NCBI GenBank assembly: GCA_046348855.1
Contig: JAXMDK010000009.1
Location: 1 to 64,000, forward strand
DNA from: TMP-24 sp046348855
Lineage (GTDB): Bacteria > Pseudomonadota > Alphaproteobacteria > Rhodobacterales > Rhodobacteraceae
Direction: 5' to 3'
Length of the DNA stretch: 64,000 nt
Of the stretch, positions 43,098 to 52,133 are shown piece after piece (position 1 is the first letter of the stretch; each line of letters starts with the position of its first letter). A program made the translations under genes and the position numbers. The notes below the pieces were generated by a model. It made no database searches and had not been told where the DNA came from. It worked only from the letters and a program-made list of their open reading frames with translations.

Positions 43098-43391
43098 GAC
43101 CTGACAGGCGTCAGCACGGGCGTCTATCTCACGCAGCTTTTGCGCACCTATGACGTGGACATGGTCTTCGGCACGCCCGGCGTCCACACCATCGAGCTCT
43201 AGCGGCGGTTGGCGGGCAGCGGCATCCGTCATGTCACGCCGCGTCACGAACAAGGTGCGGACTTCATAGCCGACGGCTATGCCCGCGCCAGTGGCCGCCC
43301 CGGGGTTTGCTTCATCAACTCGGGACCGCGGATGACCAATATCGCCATGGCGATGGGGCAGGCTTATGACGGTTCGGCGCCGATGCTGTAG
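43098..43391 (+). pseudogene. TPP-dependent decarboxylase N-terminal remnant (acetolactate synthase/AruI-like)
   Basis: About 95 residues of the pyrimidine-binding domain of a thiamine-diphosphate enzyme. TGVYLTQLLRTYDVDMVFGTPG and GVHTIEL lead to a TAG at 43200, where the family has Tyr. The frame then continues RHVTPRHEQGADF (catalytic Glu), DGYARASGRPGVCF and MTNIAMAMGQAY before a second stop at 43389. The rest of the enzyme is gone. The closest role in this context is 5-guanidino-2-oxopentanoate decarboxylase (AruI) of arginine breakdown, an inference from the neighbours. Confidence 0.65.
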
Positions 43392-43622
43392 TCCGCAGGT
43401 GGGTGGCTCATTCCCTTGGTTGGTCCTCGACAGCGCCACCAGGTGTGCTTCCTGCAGGACGCGAGTGGCTGGCGAGCGGTGTTTGCGAAGGCCAATCGTA
43501 ACCCCGAGCAGCATACGGAAACGGATGACGAAGCTGATCGGCGCATGATTGCCAACCTGATTGATGGCTTGCTGGTAAACGGGCCTGACGGACCGATGAG
43601 TTGACACACGCCGACACCGGAC
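43392..43622. other. Unassigned stretch after the TPP remnant
   Basis: A plus-strand frame ending at 43604 (WRAVFAKANRNPEQHTETDD, then LIDGLLVNGPDGPMS) has plausible composition but no start with a ribosome site and no family I know. It may be debris of a deleted gene or insertion sequence. Confidence 0.25.
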
Positions 43623-45632
43623 CTACCGCGCCGCATCCCTCACATCCAGCCGGACTCGTCTGACCAGGTCAAGCTCGGGGCCGAGCAGGCGCGGCGCCAG
43701 GTAGTCCGATCCGGCAAAGCTCAGGTGGTCGCTGTCGCGGTAGAGCAGGCGGCCGTCGTGCAGGGTGGCGCAGCGCGGGGTGCAGAGGATCGGCACCGGA
43801 TCGACCACGGTCACGTCGCCGAGGCGCACCGCGGCGGCGATCACCGCGTTGGTGCGGGCGTTGCGCCTGCGGACGGCGTCCGCATCCGGGGCGGGCGGAA
43901 CGGGCGTGCCGATCATCCGGGCCCTGGCCACGCCGACTGGCAGGTCGAAGCCAAGTTCCGGCGTGCCCTTGACGACGATCACCCGCCGTCCGGTTGCCAG
44001 GATCGCCCGGATCGTCGGGGCGAAGTGATCGCGGAAGACGGCGAAGTTCGCCGCCTCGCCACCGGCGGCAGCTCCGCTGCCCGCCGCCCGCAGCAGGGCG
44101 CGTGGCCAGCTGCCGCGGCCTTCGGAATTGAGCGTCCAGCGGCTGTAAAGGATCACCGTGCCAAGATCGCTGCGTTGCCTCAGCGCCGCCATCACCTGGT
44201 CGGAGAATGCGGCACATCCCTTTGGGATGCCGTTGTCGATGCGCTCGACCCCCAGGATCGGCGGGCAGGCCAACTTGTAGGCCAGAGCGCCGCTCAGCCC
44301 CAATTGGCGCAGGGTCAGGTCCAGCCCGTGCGCCATCGAGCCGGCGTGGGAGTCGCCCCACAGAAGCACCGATGCGCCCCCGGCGTCGGCCAGCCCCAGC
44401 GGGCAGAACCCGCCGGACGGATTTTCCGCCGCGCAGATCGCCGGGTCCGGCAGACCCTCGTCCATCACCGCCATGACCTGGCGGACGTTGGTGGGCAGGC
44501 GGGCGGGAAGGCCGGAGGAGGCGACGATCGCCACGGACGGAATCGCGACCGCCGCAACGGCGACCGCCGCCACCGCGAAGACCCGGGTGCGCGGCGTCCG
44601 CCGGACTCGCCCGCTGCGGAACGGGCGTTCGACGAAACGCCAGCTGATCCACGCCATCAGCGCCGACAGCGCCAGCGCCCCGGCGACGATTGGTGCCGGC
44701 AGTTCGTCCGTGCCAAAGCGGAACCGGGCCAGCACCAGGATCGGCCAGTGCCAGAGATAGAGCGAATAGGAGATCAGGCCGATCCCGACCGGCAGGGGCA
44801 GGGACAGGCCGCGGCCGACAAGAGTGGCTCGCTGTCCGCCCGCCCAGAGGATCAGCCCCGCGCCGAAACAGGGCAGGGCCGCCGCCGCGCCGGGAAAAGG
44901 CGTCTCGCGCGTGTAGATTGCCACCGACAGGGCCAGTGCCGCGGCCCCCGCCAGTGCCCCGGCCTCGGCCAGGGCGGCGGGGGCGGGGCGCATCGGCGGC
45001 AACAGCGCGAGGCAGGCGCCGACGCCGAGTTCCCACATGCGGGTCGGCGCCAGATAGAAGTTGGCCGACTCATCGTGGTCGCTCAGATAGACCGACAGGC
45101 CGAAGGACAGGGCGCACAGGACCACGATGATCGCCGGCGTGTGCCGGCCCTTCGACATCAGGAACCACAGGACCAGCGGATAGCCGATGTAGAACTGTTC
45201 CTCGACGGCCAGCGACCAGGTGTGCAGCAGAAATTCGTGATCGGCCGCCGGGGCGAAATAGTCCAAGGTCTCGTGGTAGAACCAGACGTTCGAGGCGAAG
45301 GCCAGCGTCCAGAGCACGCTGTGCGCAAGGCTGGAGAACAGCCGCGGCAGAAGCAACAGACAGCCGACGACGAGACAGACGGACATCAGGAACAGAAGCG
45401 CCGGCAGGATGCGCCGCACCCGGCGTTCGTAGAATCCGGCGATCGAGAAGCGGCCCGCCTCGATCTCGCGCCGCAGGATGCCGGTGATGAGGAAGCCCGA
45501 GATGACGAAGAACACGTCCACGCCGACAAAGCCGCCGCTGAACCCCGGCACGCCCGCATGGTAAAGCACGACCGGGATGACCGCGACCATCCGAAGTCCG
45601 TCGATGTCTCTGCGGTGGCCCGGTTCCTGCAT
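43623..45632 (-). CDS. OafA/YrhL-type membrane acyltransferase with SGNH domain
   Basis: A 669-residue inner-membrane protein that O-acetylates an envelope sugar polymer. Residues 1-350 form the acyltransferase 3 domain with about ten helices: the start RRDIDGLRMVAVIPVVLYHAG with the catalytic His, GGFVGVDVFFVISGFLIT, and LHTWSLAVEEQFYIGYPL. Residues 400-669 form a periplasmic SGNH esterase-like domain (LLWGDSHAGSM with Ser, and YRDSDHLSFAG with Asp-His). ATG 45632 matches the usual family start. It is divergent from the response regulator. Confidence 0.9.
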   Translation of the reverse strand: MQEPGHRRDIDGLRMVAVIPVVLYHAGVPGFSGGFVGVDVFFVISGFLITGILRREIEAGRFSIAGFYERRVRRILPALLFLMSVCLVVGCLLLLPRLFSSLAHSVLWTLAFASNVWFYHETLDYFAPAADHEFLLHTWSLAVEEQFYIGYPLVLWFLMSKGRHTPAIIVVLCALSFGLSVYLSDHDESANFYLAPTRMWELGVGACLALLPPMRPAPAALAEAGALAGAAALALSVAIYTRETPFPGAAAALPCFGAGLILWAGGQRATLVGRGLSLPLPVGIGLISYSLYLWHWPILVLARFRFGTDELPAPIVAGALALSALMAWISWRFVERPFRSGRVRRTPRTRVFAVAAVAVAAVAIPSVAIVASSGLPARLPTNVRQVMAVMDEGLPDPAICAAENPSGGFCPLGLADAGGASVLLWGDSHAGSMAHGLDLTLRQLGLSGALAYKLACPPILGVERIDNGIPKGCAAFSDQVMAALRQRSDLGTVILYSRWTLNSEGRGSWPRALLRAAGSGAAAGGEAANFAVFRDHFAPTIRAILATGRRVIVVKGTPELGFDLPVGVARARMIGTPVPPAPDADAVRRRNARTNAVIAAAVRLGDVTVVDPVPILCTPRCATLHDGRLLYRDSDHLSFAGSDYLAPRLLGPELDLVRRVRLDVRDAAR

Positions 45633-45822
45633 GGTTTGCCCCGTTCGCGGGTGCGGGCAAGATGATAAGCCAGAACGCCGCGCCGGTCCAGAATTCGCGC
45701 CCTTGCAGCCGCACGGCCCGCCGGTTTCGCCGCTCCAGCCGCTCGATGCCGCCACCGGGGCGGTGGACAGTGGTCCGCCTTCGGCGCACTCTGGCCCCGG
45801 TGAGCAGGGGAGAGCGGCGCCG

Positions 45823-46488
45823 GTGCGGTTGCTGATCGTCGAGGATAACCGGGAACTGGCGGAATGGCTCGCCCGCGCGCTGACGCAGGCGCAGTATGAG
45901 GTCGATCTGGCGGCGGACGGCGAAGAGGCGCTGGACCTGGTGGCTCTGACCGATTTCGACGCGGTGATCCTCGATCTGTCGTTGCCCAAGGCCGATGGCA
46001 TGACCGTATTGCGCGGTCTGCGGCGGGCCGGCAAGCGGGTGCCGGTGATCATCCTGACCGCCAATGCCTCGCTCGAAGGCCGGGTCGGCGGGCTGGATGC
46101 GGGGGCCGACGACTATCTGCCGAAGCCCTTCGAGCTGGCCGAGTTGGAAGCGCGGCTCCGGGCGGTGATCCGCCGCGGGCACGCGCTGGCCGCGCCCGAG
46201 GTCGCGGTGGGCGATCTGGTGCTGGACACCACGACGCGGCAGTTCACCCTGGGCGGGCGGCCCCTGCAGCTGACCCCGCGCGAACATGCGGTGCTGGAAT
46301 ATCTGATGCTGAAGGCCGGTCATACCGTGACCAAGACGGTCCTGTCGGACAACCTCTTTGGAACCGGCGCCGAGACCGACCCGAGCGCGATCGAAATCTA
46401 TGTCCACCGGCTACGCAAGAAGATCGGCGACGGCACGGTCCAGATCGCCACCCTGCGCGGCCTCGGCTACATGCTGCGGGCGGTCTAG
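45823..46488 (+). CDS. OmpR/PhoB-family response regulator
   Basis: A 221-residue two-component regulator. The receiver domain has the acidic pair in VEDNRELA, phospho-Asp in VILDLSLPKADGM (about residue 51) and Lys in DDYLPKPFELAELEA. The winged-helix effector (about 125-221) includes LTPREHAVLEYLM and IEIYVHRLRKKI. The start is GTG 45823 after AGGGGAGAG. Sequence style is TctD/QseB-like. The kinase follows after 3 bases. Confidence 0.9.
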   Translation: MRLLIVEDNRELAEWLARALTQAQYEVDLAADGEEALDLVALTDFDAVILDLSLPKADGMTVLRGLRRAGKRVPVIILTANASLEGRVGGLDAGADDYLPKPFELAELEARLRAVIRRGHALAAPEVAVGDLVLDTTTRQFTLGGRPLQLTPREHAVLEYLMLKAGHTVTKTVLSDNLFGTGAETDPSAIEIYVHRLRKKIGDGTVQIATLRGLGYMLRAV

Positions 46489-46491
46489 GAC

Positions 46492-47895
46492 ATGGGCCGG
46501 CGCACCCTGATGTGGCTCGCCCGGCTGCGCGGCCTGCGCCAGAGCCTGCGGGTGCAACTGCTGGCGTGGATTCTGCTGACGCTGATCGGCACACTGTGCC
46601 TGAACGCCACCTTCAGCTTCCTTCAGGCGCGAGCAACGGCGCGGCTCATCACCGACAACATGCTGCGCGGCTCGGCCCGGATGATCGCCGAGGCGATCCA
46701 CGTCGACATGCAGGGCAACACCTCGGTCGATATCCCGCCGGCGGCGCTGGAAATCTTCGACACCGGCTATGCGGACCGGGTCTACTACAAGGTGACAAGC
46801 ACCTGGGGCAACCTGCTGGCGGGCTATTCCGACCTGCCGGCCCCGCCGGCGGCGAACACCGGGAGCATGATCGCCTTTCGCGACGGATATCTGCGTGCGC
46901 TGACGCTCAGCCACCCGGTCGTCAGCCTGCGCCCGGACGAAAGCGCCACGGTCACGGTGGCCATCACCCGCAACGGCCTGACTGCGATGCAGTGGCACCT
47001 GTGGTTTTCCGACCTGCGCAACCAGGCGCTGCTGGTGCTGGTGGCCGGGGTGATGACGCTGATCGGCCTGCGCCGGGGGCTCGCGCCACTTCTGCGGCTG
47101 CGCGAGGCGGTGGTGGCCAGCGGCGGCGAACGGCTCGATCCGTTCGATCCGGCGCTGGTGCAGAGCGAACTGCGCCCGCTGGTCCACGCGCTGAACACCT
47201 ACATGGGACGGGTGCAGGCCCAGATGGCGGCACAGCGGCGGTTTGTCTCGAACGCCGCCCATCAGTTGCGGACGCCGCTCGCTCTGATGTCGACGCAGGC
47301 CGCATTCGCCGCGCGCGAGGGCGACCCCGCCCGCCGGGGCGACGCGCTTCAGGCGCTGCTGCGCTCGACACGGCAGATTTCGCGGCTGGCGGGGCAGTTG
47401 CTGGCCCTGACCCGCGCCGAGCCGGGCAGCCGCCGGCCCCGGCAGGCCGAGGTCGACATGACCGAGGTGGCGCGCGACGTGTTGGGCGCCCATGCGGAAG
47501 ATGCGCTGCGCCGGGGCCTCGACCTGGCGCTGGAGGTCGAGGGGCCGGCCGTCGTCAGCGGCGACGGCACCATGCTGCGCGAAATGCTGGTGAACCTTGT
47601 CGACAATGCGCTGCGCTATACCCCGGCACCGGGCGAGATCGTGGTCGGGGTGGCGCGGGCGGGCAGGCGGGTCACGCTGACGGTCGCCGACAGCGGGCCG
47701 GGCATCCCCGAGGCCGAGCGCGAGCAGGTGTTCGAGCGGTTCTACCGGATCATCGGCACCCAGGCCGAAGGCAGCGGCCTGGGCCTTGCCATCGTGCGCG
47801 AAGTCGTCTCGGGGGCGGGCGGGACCGTCGATCTGGGCGGCGCGCCGGGCGGGGGGCTTGTCGTCACCGTCACCCTGCCAGCCACGCAAGACTGA
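46492..47895 (+). CDS. Sensor histidine kinase (TctE-like)
   Basis: A 467-residue membrane kinase. Two helices (near 20-40 and 178-198) bracket a periplasmic sensor region of the two-component sensor N-terminal type. The H-box is NAAHQLRTPLALMS (phospho-His), the N-box NLVDNALRYTP, with ATP motifs DSGPGIPE and GSGLGLAIVREV. It pairs with the adjacent regulator. The signal is unknown; TctE relatives sense organic acids. A terminator follows. Confidence 0.9.
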   Translation: MGRRTLMWLARLRGLRQSLRVQLLAWILLTLIGTLCLNATFSFLQARATARLITDNMLRGSARMIAEAIHVDMQGNTSVDIPPAALEIFDTGYADRVYYKVTSTWGNLLAGYSDLPAPPAANTGSMIAFRDGYLRALTLSHPVVSLRPDESATVTVAITRNGLTAMQWHLWFSDLRNQALLVLVAGVMTLIGLRRGLAPLLRLREAVVASGGERLDPFDPALVQSELRPLVHALNTYMGRVQAQMAAQRRFVSNAAHQLRTPLALMSTQAAFAAREGDPARRGDALQALLRSTRQISRLAGQLLALTRAEPGSRRPRQAEVDMTEVARDVLGAHAEDALRRGLDLALEVEGPAVVSGDGTMLREMLVNLVDNALRYTPAPGEIVVGVARAGRRVTLTVADSGPGIPEAEREQVFERFYRIIGTQAEGSGLGLAIVREVVSGAGGTVDLGGAPGGGLVVTVTLPATQD

Positions 47896-47912
47896 GCCGC
47901 AGAAACGGCAAA

Positions 47913-47934
47913 GGGGGCCTGATGGCCCCCTTTT
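47913..47934. terminator. Terminator between kinase and ABC permease
   Basis: GGGGGCC-TGAT-GGCCCCC followed by TTTTC. It ends the two-component operon and, being nearly symmetrical, could also serve the convergent permease gene. Confidence 0.75.
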
Positions 47935-47954
47935 CTCACCGTCCTGTTCGCGGC

Positions 47955-48827
47955 TTACTGGATGTCGTGGCTTTGCTGCGGCCGCCATTTCGCCAGCCGG
48001 TTCTCGATCACGGTCATCACCGCCTCGGCGGCCAGCGTCACCACCATGACCAGAACGATGGCCGCGAACATGCCCGCCGCGTCGAACGTGCCCTTGGCGA
48101 TCGAGATGAGCTGCCCGATGCCGAAGCGCGCGCCCACGAACTCGCCGACGATTGCGCCGATGATGGCAAAGCCGAACGAGACATGGAGCGAGGCGAAGAT
48201 CCAGCTCATCGCCGAAGGGACCACCACCGCCCGGGTCATCTGCCAGTCCGAGGCGCCGAGAATGCGGGCATTGGCCACCATGTCGCGGTCGACCTCGCGC
48301 ACGCCCTGGAAGGCGTTGGCGAAGACCACGAAGAACACCATGATGAAGGCCAGCGCCACCTTCGAGGCCAGCCCGAGGCCGAGGATCATGATGAAGATCG
48401 GCGCCAGCACCACCCGGGGGATCGAGTTGATCGCCTTGATGTAGACCGACAGGATGTCGGACAGCATCTGGTTCTGGCCCAGCAGGATGCCGACCACCAC
48501 CCCGGCAATCGAGCCGGTGAAGAAGCCGATCAGCGCCTCTTCGAGCGTGACGCCAAGGTTGTACCACAGCGATCCTTCGCTGGTGCCGTTCGTCGCCCAG
48601 TCCGCCAGCCTGCCGTAGATCTCGCTCGGGCTCGCGTAGAAGAACGGGTCGATCCAGTTCATCCGCGAGGCAATTTCCCACAGGCCCAGCGTGGCGACCA
48701 GGATGCCGATCTGCCAGGCGCGGACCGTGATCTTGCGGAGGCGGATTCGGCGCAGGGCGGCGGCCTCGATCTCCTTGTCCGAGGTGCCGGGGCGGAACAC
48801 CGGGTTGTCGGCGGTAATGTCGGTCAT
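47955..48827 (-). CDS. ABC permease (nitrate/sulfonate/taurine type)
   Basis: A 290-residue permease of the SsuC/TauC class with six helices. The EAA loop is VANARILGASDWQMTRAVVVPS. ATG 48827 (MTDITADN) has AAAGGA 8 bases upstream; ATG 48836 would sit too close to it. It is the last gene of a three-gene operon. Confidence 0.88.
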   Translation of the reverse strand: MTDITADNPVFRPGTSDKEIEAAALRRIRLRKITVRAWQIGILVATLGLWEIASRMNWIDPFFYASPSEIYGRLADWATNGTSEGSLWYNLGVTLEEALIGFFTGSIAGVVVGILLGQNQMLSDILSVYIKAINSIPRVVLAPIFIMILGLGLASKVALAFIMVFFVVFANAFQGVREVDRDMVANARILGASDWQMTRAVVVPSAMSWIFASLHVSFGFAIIGAIVGEFVGARFGIGQLISIAKGTFDAAGMFAAIVLVMVVTLAAEAVMTVIENRLAKWRPQQSHDIQ

Positions 48828-48840
48828 GGGTTCCATCCTT

Positions 48841-49659
48841 TCAGGCGGCATCCGCGGCGCGGCGGTAGCTGGTTTCGACCTCTTCGCGAAGATCGTCCCA
48901 GATGGTCTTGCAATAGTGGATGAAGTCGGCGTCATAGCGGATTTCCGACACGACACGCGGGCGTGGCAGCCCGATGTTGTAGACCGACTTGACGGTGGCC
49001 GGCCCCGCGGTCAGCACATAGACCTTGTCAGCCAGCGCCACCGCCTCCTCGAGGTCATGGGTGACGAACACCACCGAGGCCTGACGCTCGGCCCAGAGCT
49101 TCAGCAGTTCCTCGTGCATGACCGTGCGGGTCTGCACGTCGAGCGCCGAGAACGGTTCGTCCATCAGAAGGATTTCCGGCTCGTTGATGAAGGTCTGGGC
49201 CAGAGCGGCGCGCTTGCGCATCCCACCCGACAACTGGTGCGGATAGTGATGCAGGAACTTCGACAGGCCGACGCGCGCCAGCCAGTCCTTGGCCTTGGCC
49301 TCGGCGGTGGCCTGCGGCACGCCGCGGAAAAGCGGCCCCGCCATCACGTTATCGATGACATTCTTCCACGGAAACAGCGCGTCCTTCTGGAAGACGAAGC
49401 CGACGCGGGGGTCGATCCCCTTGACCGGCGCGCCCATCAGCCGGACCTCGCCGCCGCTTGGCCGGTTCAGCCCGGTGATCAGGTTCAACGTCGTCGACTT
49501 GCCGCAGCCGGTCGGCCCGACGACGGCGACGAATTCGCCGCGTTCGACGGTCATGGTGAAATCGCGGAGCGCAGTCAGCGTCTTGCCGGTGGGCGAAACG
49601 AACCGCCGGGTCGCGTTGATAAGCTCGATGGCCGGCGCGCGGCCCTGATCGGGGGTCAT
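48841..49659 (-). CDS. ABC ATPase (SsuB/TauB type)
   Basis: A 272-residue ATPase. Walker A is GPTGCGKST, the Q-loop is GFVFQKDALFPWKNV, the signature is LSGGMRKRAALAQTF, Walker B is EILLMDEPFSALD and the switch is FVTHDLEEAVALAD. No TOBE domain, normal for this class. ATG 49659 follows GGAAGGAGACACC. The permease starts 13 bases after its stop. Confidence 0.9.
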   Translation of the reverse strand: MTPDQGRAPAIELINATRRFVSPTGKTLTALRDFTMTVERGEFVAVVGPTGCGKSTTLNLITGLNRPSGGEVRLMGAPVKGIDPRVGFVFQKDALFPWKNVIDNVMAGPLFRGVPQATAEAKAKDWLARVGLSKFLHHYPHQLSGGMRKRAALAQTFINEPEILLMDEPFSALDVQTRTVMHEELLKLWAERQASVVFVTHDLEEAVALADKVYVLTAGPATVKSVYNIGLPRPRVVSEIRYDADFIHYCKTIWDDLREEVETSYRRAADAA

Positions 49660-49733
49660 GGTGTCTCCTTCCCGGCCGCTCGGGCCGCACCGGCAAAGGC
49701 CGCCGCCCCGAACCGGGCGGCGGCCGTCGCGGG

Positions 49734-50744
49734 TCACTCGGTCTTGGCGGCCTTGACGAATTCGGTCGTGTAGGTCTTGGACAGGTCGATCTGCTTGCCC
49801 TTCACGTTCTTCGAAAACGCCGACAGCACCGCCAGAACCGTCGGCGGGCCATCCTCGGGCATCACGCCGTCGGGGGTGAACATCGCCTTGCCATCGGCCA
49901 GCGCCTTGACGTAGCCATCCTTGTCGCCGACGTAGAAATCGGCCGGCATGTGCGATGCGATGTCCTCGGCCGAATGGGTGTCGATGTAGTGCAGCGTCTT
50001 GACGAAGGCGTTGGCCAGCTTCTGCACTTCATCCTTGTGGGCGTCGACCCAGGCGGTTTCCATGTAAAGTGAGGCGGCGGGGTAAGTGCCGCCCAGGGCG
50101 GCGCGGGTGGTGTCGACGGTGCGCAGGTCGACCAGAACGCGCGCCTCGTTGGTCTTGAGCAGCCGCGAGATGGTCGGCTCGGTGGTCATGCCGACCTGGA
50201 TCTGGTCCTGCTGCATGGCGGCAATGAAGGTGCCGCCGGCGCCGACCGGCACCGAGACAAGCTCGCCCGGCTGCAGGCCGGCCTTCACGGCCATGTACTG
50301 GGTCAGGAAGTTAGTCGAGGAGCCAAGCCCGGTCACGCCGGCCTGCTTGCCCTTCAGGTCCGCGAAGGACTTGATGTCGGGGTATTTGTTCGACGCCAGC
50401 TCGACCTCGCCGGGGGCGCGGCTGAACTGCACGACGGATTCGACGAACTTGCCCTTGGCCTGAAGGTCGACGCAATGGTCATAGAAGCCGACGACGCCCT
50501 GCACCGCGCCGGCCAGAAGCTGGTTCTCGGCGTCCACGCCCGCCGCCTCGTTCAGCAGCTCGACATCCAGCCCCTCGTCCTTGAAATAGCCCAGGCCTTC
50601 GGCCAGTTTCGCGGGCAGATAGATCTGCTTTTCATAGCCGCCGACCATGATCGTGATCTTGTCGGCCGCCTGCGCCCCGGCGCCGAACGTCAGAAGCGCC
50701 GTCGCCGACAGTGCCGACAGAAATAGGGTACGTGTATGTTGCAT
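49734..50744 (-). CDS. NMT1/SsuA-like solute-binding protein
   Basis: A 336-residue periplasmic receptor with a Sec signal peptide (TLFLSALSATALLTFGAGAQA). Family blocks are YLPAKLAEGLGYFKDEGLDV, LKGKQAGVTGLGSSTNFL and QVGMTTEPTISRLL. Such proteins bind sulfonates, nitrate, thiamine precursors or aromatic acids; the ligand is not evident. ATG 50744 is preferred to 50762 because it begins the signal peptide and has GGAGGAGAAAAG upstream. Confidence 0.85.
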   Translation of the reverse strand: MQHTRTLFLSALSATALLTFGAGAQAADKITIMVGGYEKQIYLPAKLAEGLGYFKDEGLDVELLNEAAGVDAENQLLAGAVQGVVGFYDHCVDLQAKGKFVESVVQFSRAPGEVELASNKYPDIKSFADLKGKQAGVTGLGSSTNFLTQYMAVKAGLQPGELVSVPVGAGGTFIAAMQQDQIQVGMTTEPTISRLLKTNEARVLVDLRTVDTTRAALGGTYPAASLYMETAWVDAHKDEVQKLANAFVKTLHYIDTHSAEDIASHMPADFYVGDKDGYVKALADGKAMFTPDGVMPEDGPPTVLAVLSAFSKNVKGKQIDLSKTYTTEFVKAAKTE

Positions 50745-50885
50745 GGGTCTTTTCTCCTCCACGATCCTCTGGCGCGCGCTTTGCCTTCGCGCTTCTCCAG
50801 CCGGGATCAGTCATGGTGATAGACCTGCAAGCTTTCAGCCGGCTTTCAACGGTGAAGGAAATGTGGGGGCGGGCGGTTGGGCCGG

Positions 50886-51947
50886 TTATGGCCGGTCGCC
50901 GACCGAGGCGCGCCAGATCAGTTCGGTGGGGATGGCGACGTGGCGTGGGGGCAGGGCGGGCGACACCAGCCGTTCGACCAGCAGTTGCGCGGCGGCCGAT
51001 CCCATGTCCAGCGCCGGCTGGCGGACAACGGTGACGGGGGGATCGGTGACCTCGGCCCAGTCGGCGTCATAGAAAGTGACAAGCGAGACATCCCGCCCGA
51101 CGGCCAGCCCAAGGTCGCGCAGGATGCGGAAGATGAAGATCCCGACCAGACTGTCAGAGGCGATGATCGCGTCGGGCGGGCAGGGGCCTTCCATCGCGGC
51201 TCGTATCAGGGCGGCGGTGGCCGCCTGGTCCTTCGCGCCGGTGATGACCTGCGCTGCGCCCGGGTCAGGCAGGAGCCGCGCCGCGGTCGCCAGGAACGCC
51301 TCGATCCGCTTGCGCACGGCGCCGGTGCCGATCGACTGCGGGCCAAGGAACCGGCCACCCTCGGGCTCGCTGCTGGTGACATAGGCCAGCCTGCGGTGGC
51401 CGCGGCGGATCAGCGCCTCGGTCAGCCCGGCGGCGGCGGCAGTGTCGTCGGTGGTGGCGCTGTCGGCCGCCAGACCGTCGGCCCGGCGATCCAGAAGCGT
51501 GACCGCCACGCCCGTCGCAATCGCCTCGGCGATATGATCGACGTCGATGACTGACGCGGGCGAAACGATGATTCCGTCCACCCGCCAGGCGAGCAGCCTT
51601 CGGATCGCGGCGCGCTCCTCGTCGACATTCTCGCCGGAATTGGCCAGGATCACGCCGAAGCCCGCCTCTTTCAGCCGGTCGGAAATCCCGCGCACCGCCA
51701 GGCTGAAGAAGGGGTTGCCGATATCGCCCACGACGACGCCGACGGTGCCTGTCCGCCCGGTGGTCATCGACCGCGCCAGTTCGTTCGGCCGGTAGCCCAA
51801 GCGATCCGCAGCCGCCTCGACCGCCGCCCGCGTCTTGGCGCTGACGATGCCATAGCCCCCCAGGACACGGGCCGCAGTTGCCTTTGCCACGCCCGCCGCG
51901 CGGGCGACATCGGCGACCGATGCCTGTCTGGAAATTCCTTCGTTCAT
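50886..51947 (-). CDS. LacI-family repressor of fructosamine operon
   Basis: A 353-residue repressor. The N-terminal HTH and hinge are SVADVARAAGVAKATAARVLGG and YRPNELARSM. The sugar-binding core includes GVVVGDIGNPFFSLAVRG and DAIIASDSLVGIFIFRIL. Instead of the usual VSRVLN the recognition helix has AARVLGG. It is divergent from the transport and FrlB/FrlD genes, with two palindromic sites between, so it is the likely local repressor, released by a fructosamine or its phosphate. Confidence 0.88.
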   Translation of the reverse strand: MNEGISRQASVADVARAAGVAKATAARVLGGYGIVSAKTRAAVEAAADRLGYRPNELARSMTTGRTGTVGVVVGDIGNPFFSLAVRGISDRLKEAGFGVILANSGENVDEERAAIRRLLAWRVDGIIVSPASVIDVDHIAEAIATGVAVTLLDRRADGLAADSATTDDTAAAAGLTEALIRRGHRRLAYVTSSEPEGGRFLGPQSIGTGAVRKRIEAFLATAARLLPDPGAAQVITGAKDQAATAALIRAAMEGPCPPDAIIASDSLVGIFIFRILRDLGLAVGRDVSLVTFYDADWAEVTDPPVTVVRQPALDMGSAAAQLLVERLVSPALPPRHVAIPTELIWRASVGDRP

Positions 51948-51969
51948 TGCGGCGAACCTACAAGAGTTC

Positions 51970-51998
51970 TTGACGGCGGGTCAATACGCGCCTAACAG
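51970..51998 (+). promoter_or_regulatory. Putative promoter of fructosamine operon
   Basis: TTGACG (51970-51975) and TAACAG (51993-51998) with a 17-base spacer. The expected start point near 52005 lies directly before the first LacI site. Confidence 0.5.
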
Positions 51999-52010
51999 TG
52001 ATTCCCGGAT

Positions 52011-52045
52011 TGAGACCGGTATCACACGACGAGAGACCGGTCGCA
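52011..52045. promoter_or_regulatory. Two LacI-type operators
   Basis: Site 1, TGAGACCGGTATCA (52011-52024), is a palindrome with one mismatch around the central CG, the pattern of LacI/GalR operators. Site 2 (52032-52045) repeats GAGACCGGT with a poorer right arm. The centres are 21 bases apart, two helical turns, so two dimers would bind the same face just after the promoter. Confidence 0.6.
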
Positions 52046-52133
52046 ATCGTCAAAAACCGCCATTCTGGGCGCGCGCCTGGAGGTCCGCCTTGCCGGGGCG
52101 GAAGGCTGCGCCCACGCAACAGGAGATGCCTTG

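Noticed and set aside
43725..45665. Long plus-strand open frame opposite the acyltransferase
   Set aside because: It is a shadow frame. The minus strand has clear acyltransferase and SGNH motifs.
46492..50744. Two-component system as direct controller of the adjacent ABC operon
   Set aside because: The operons are convergent with a terminator between them and share no upstream site I can see. Adjacency alone is weak evidence.
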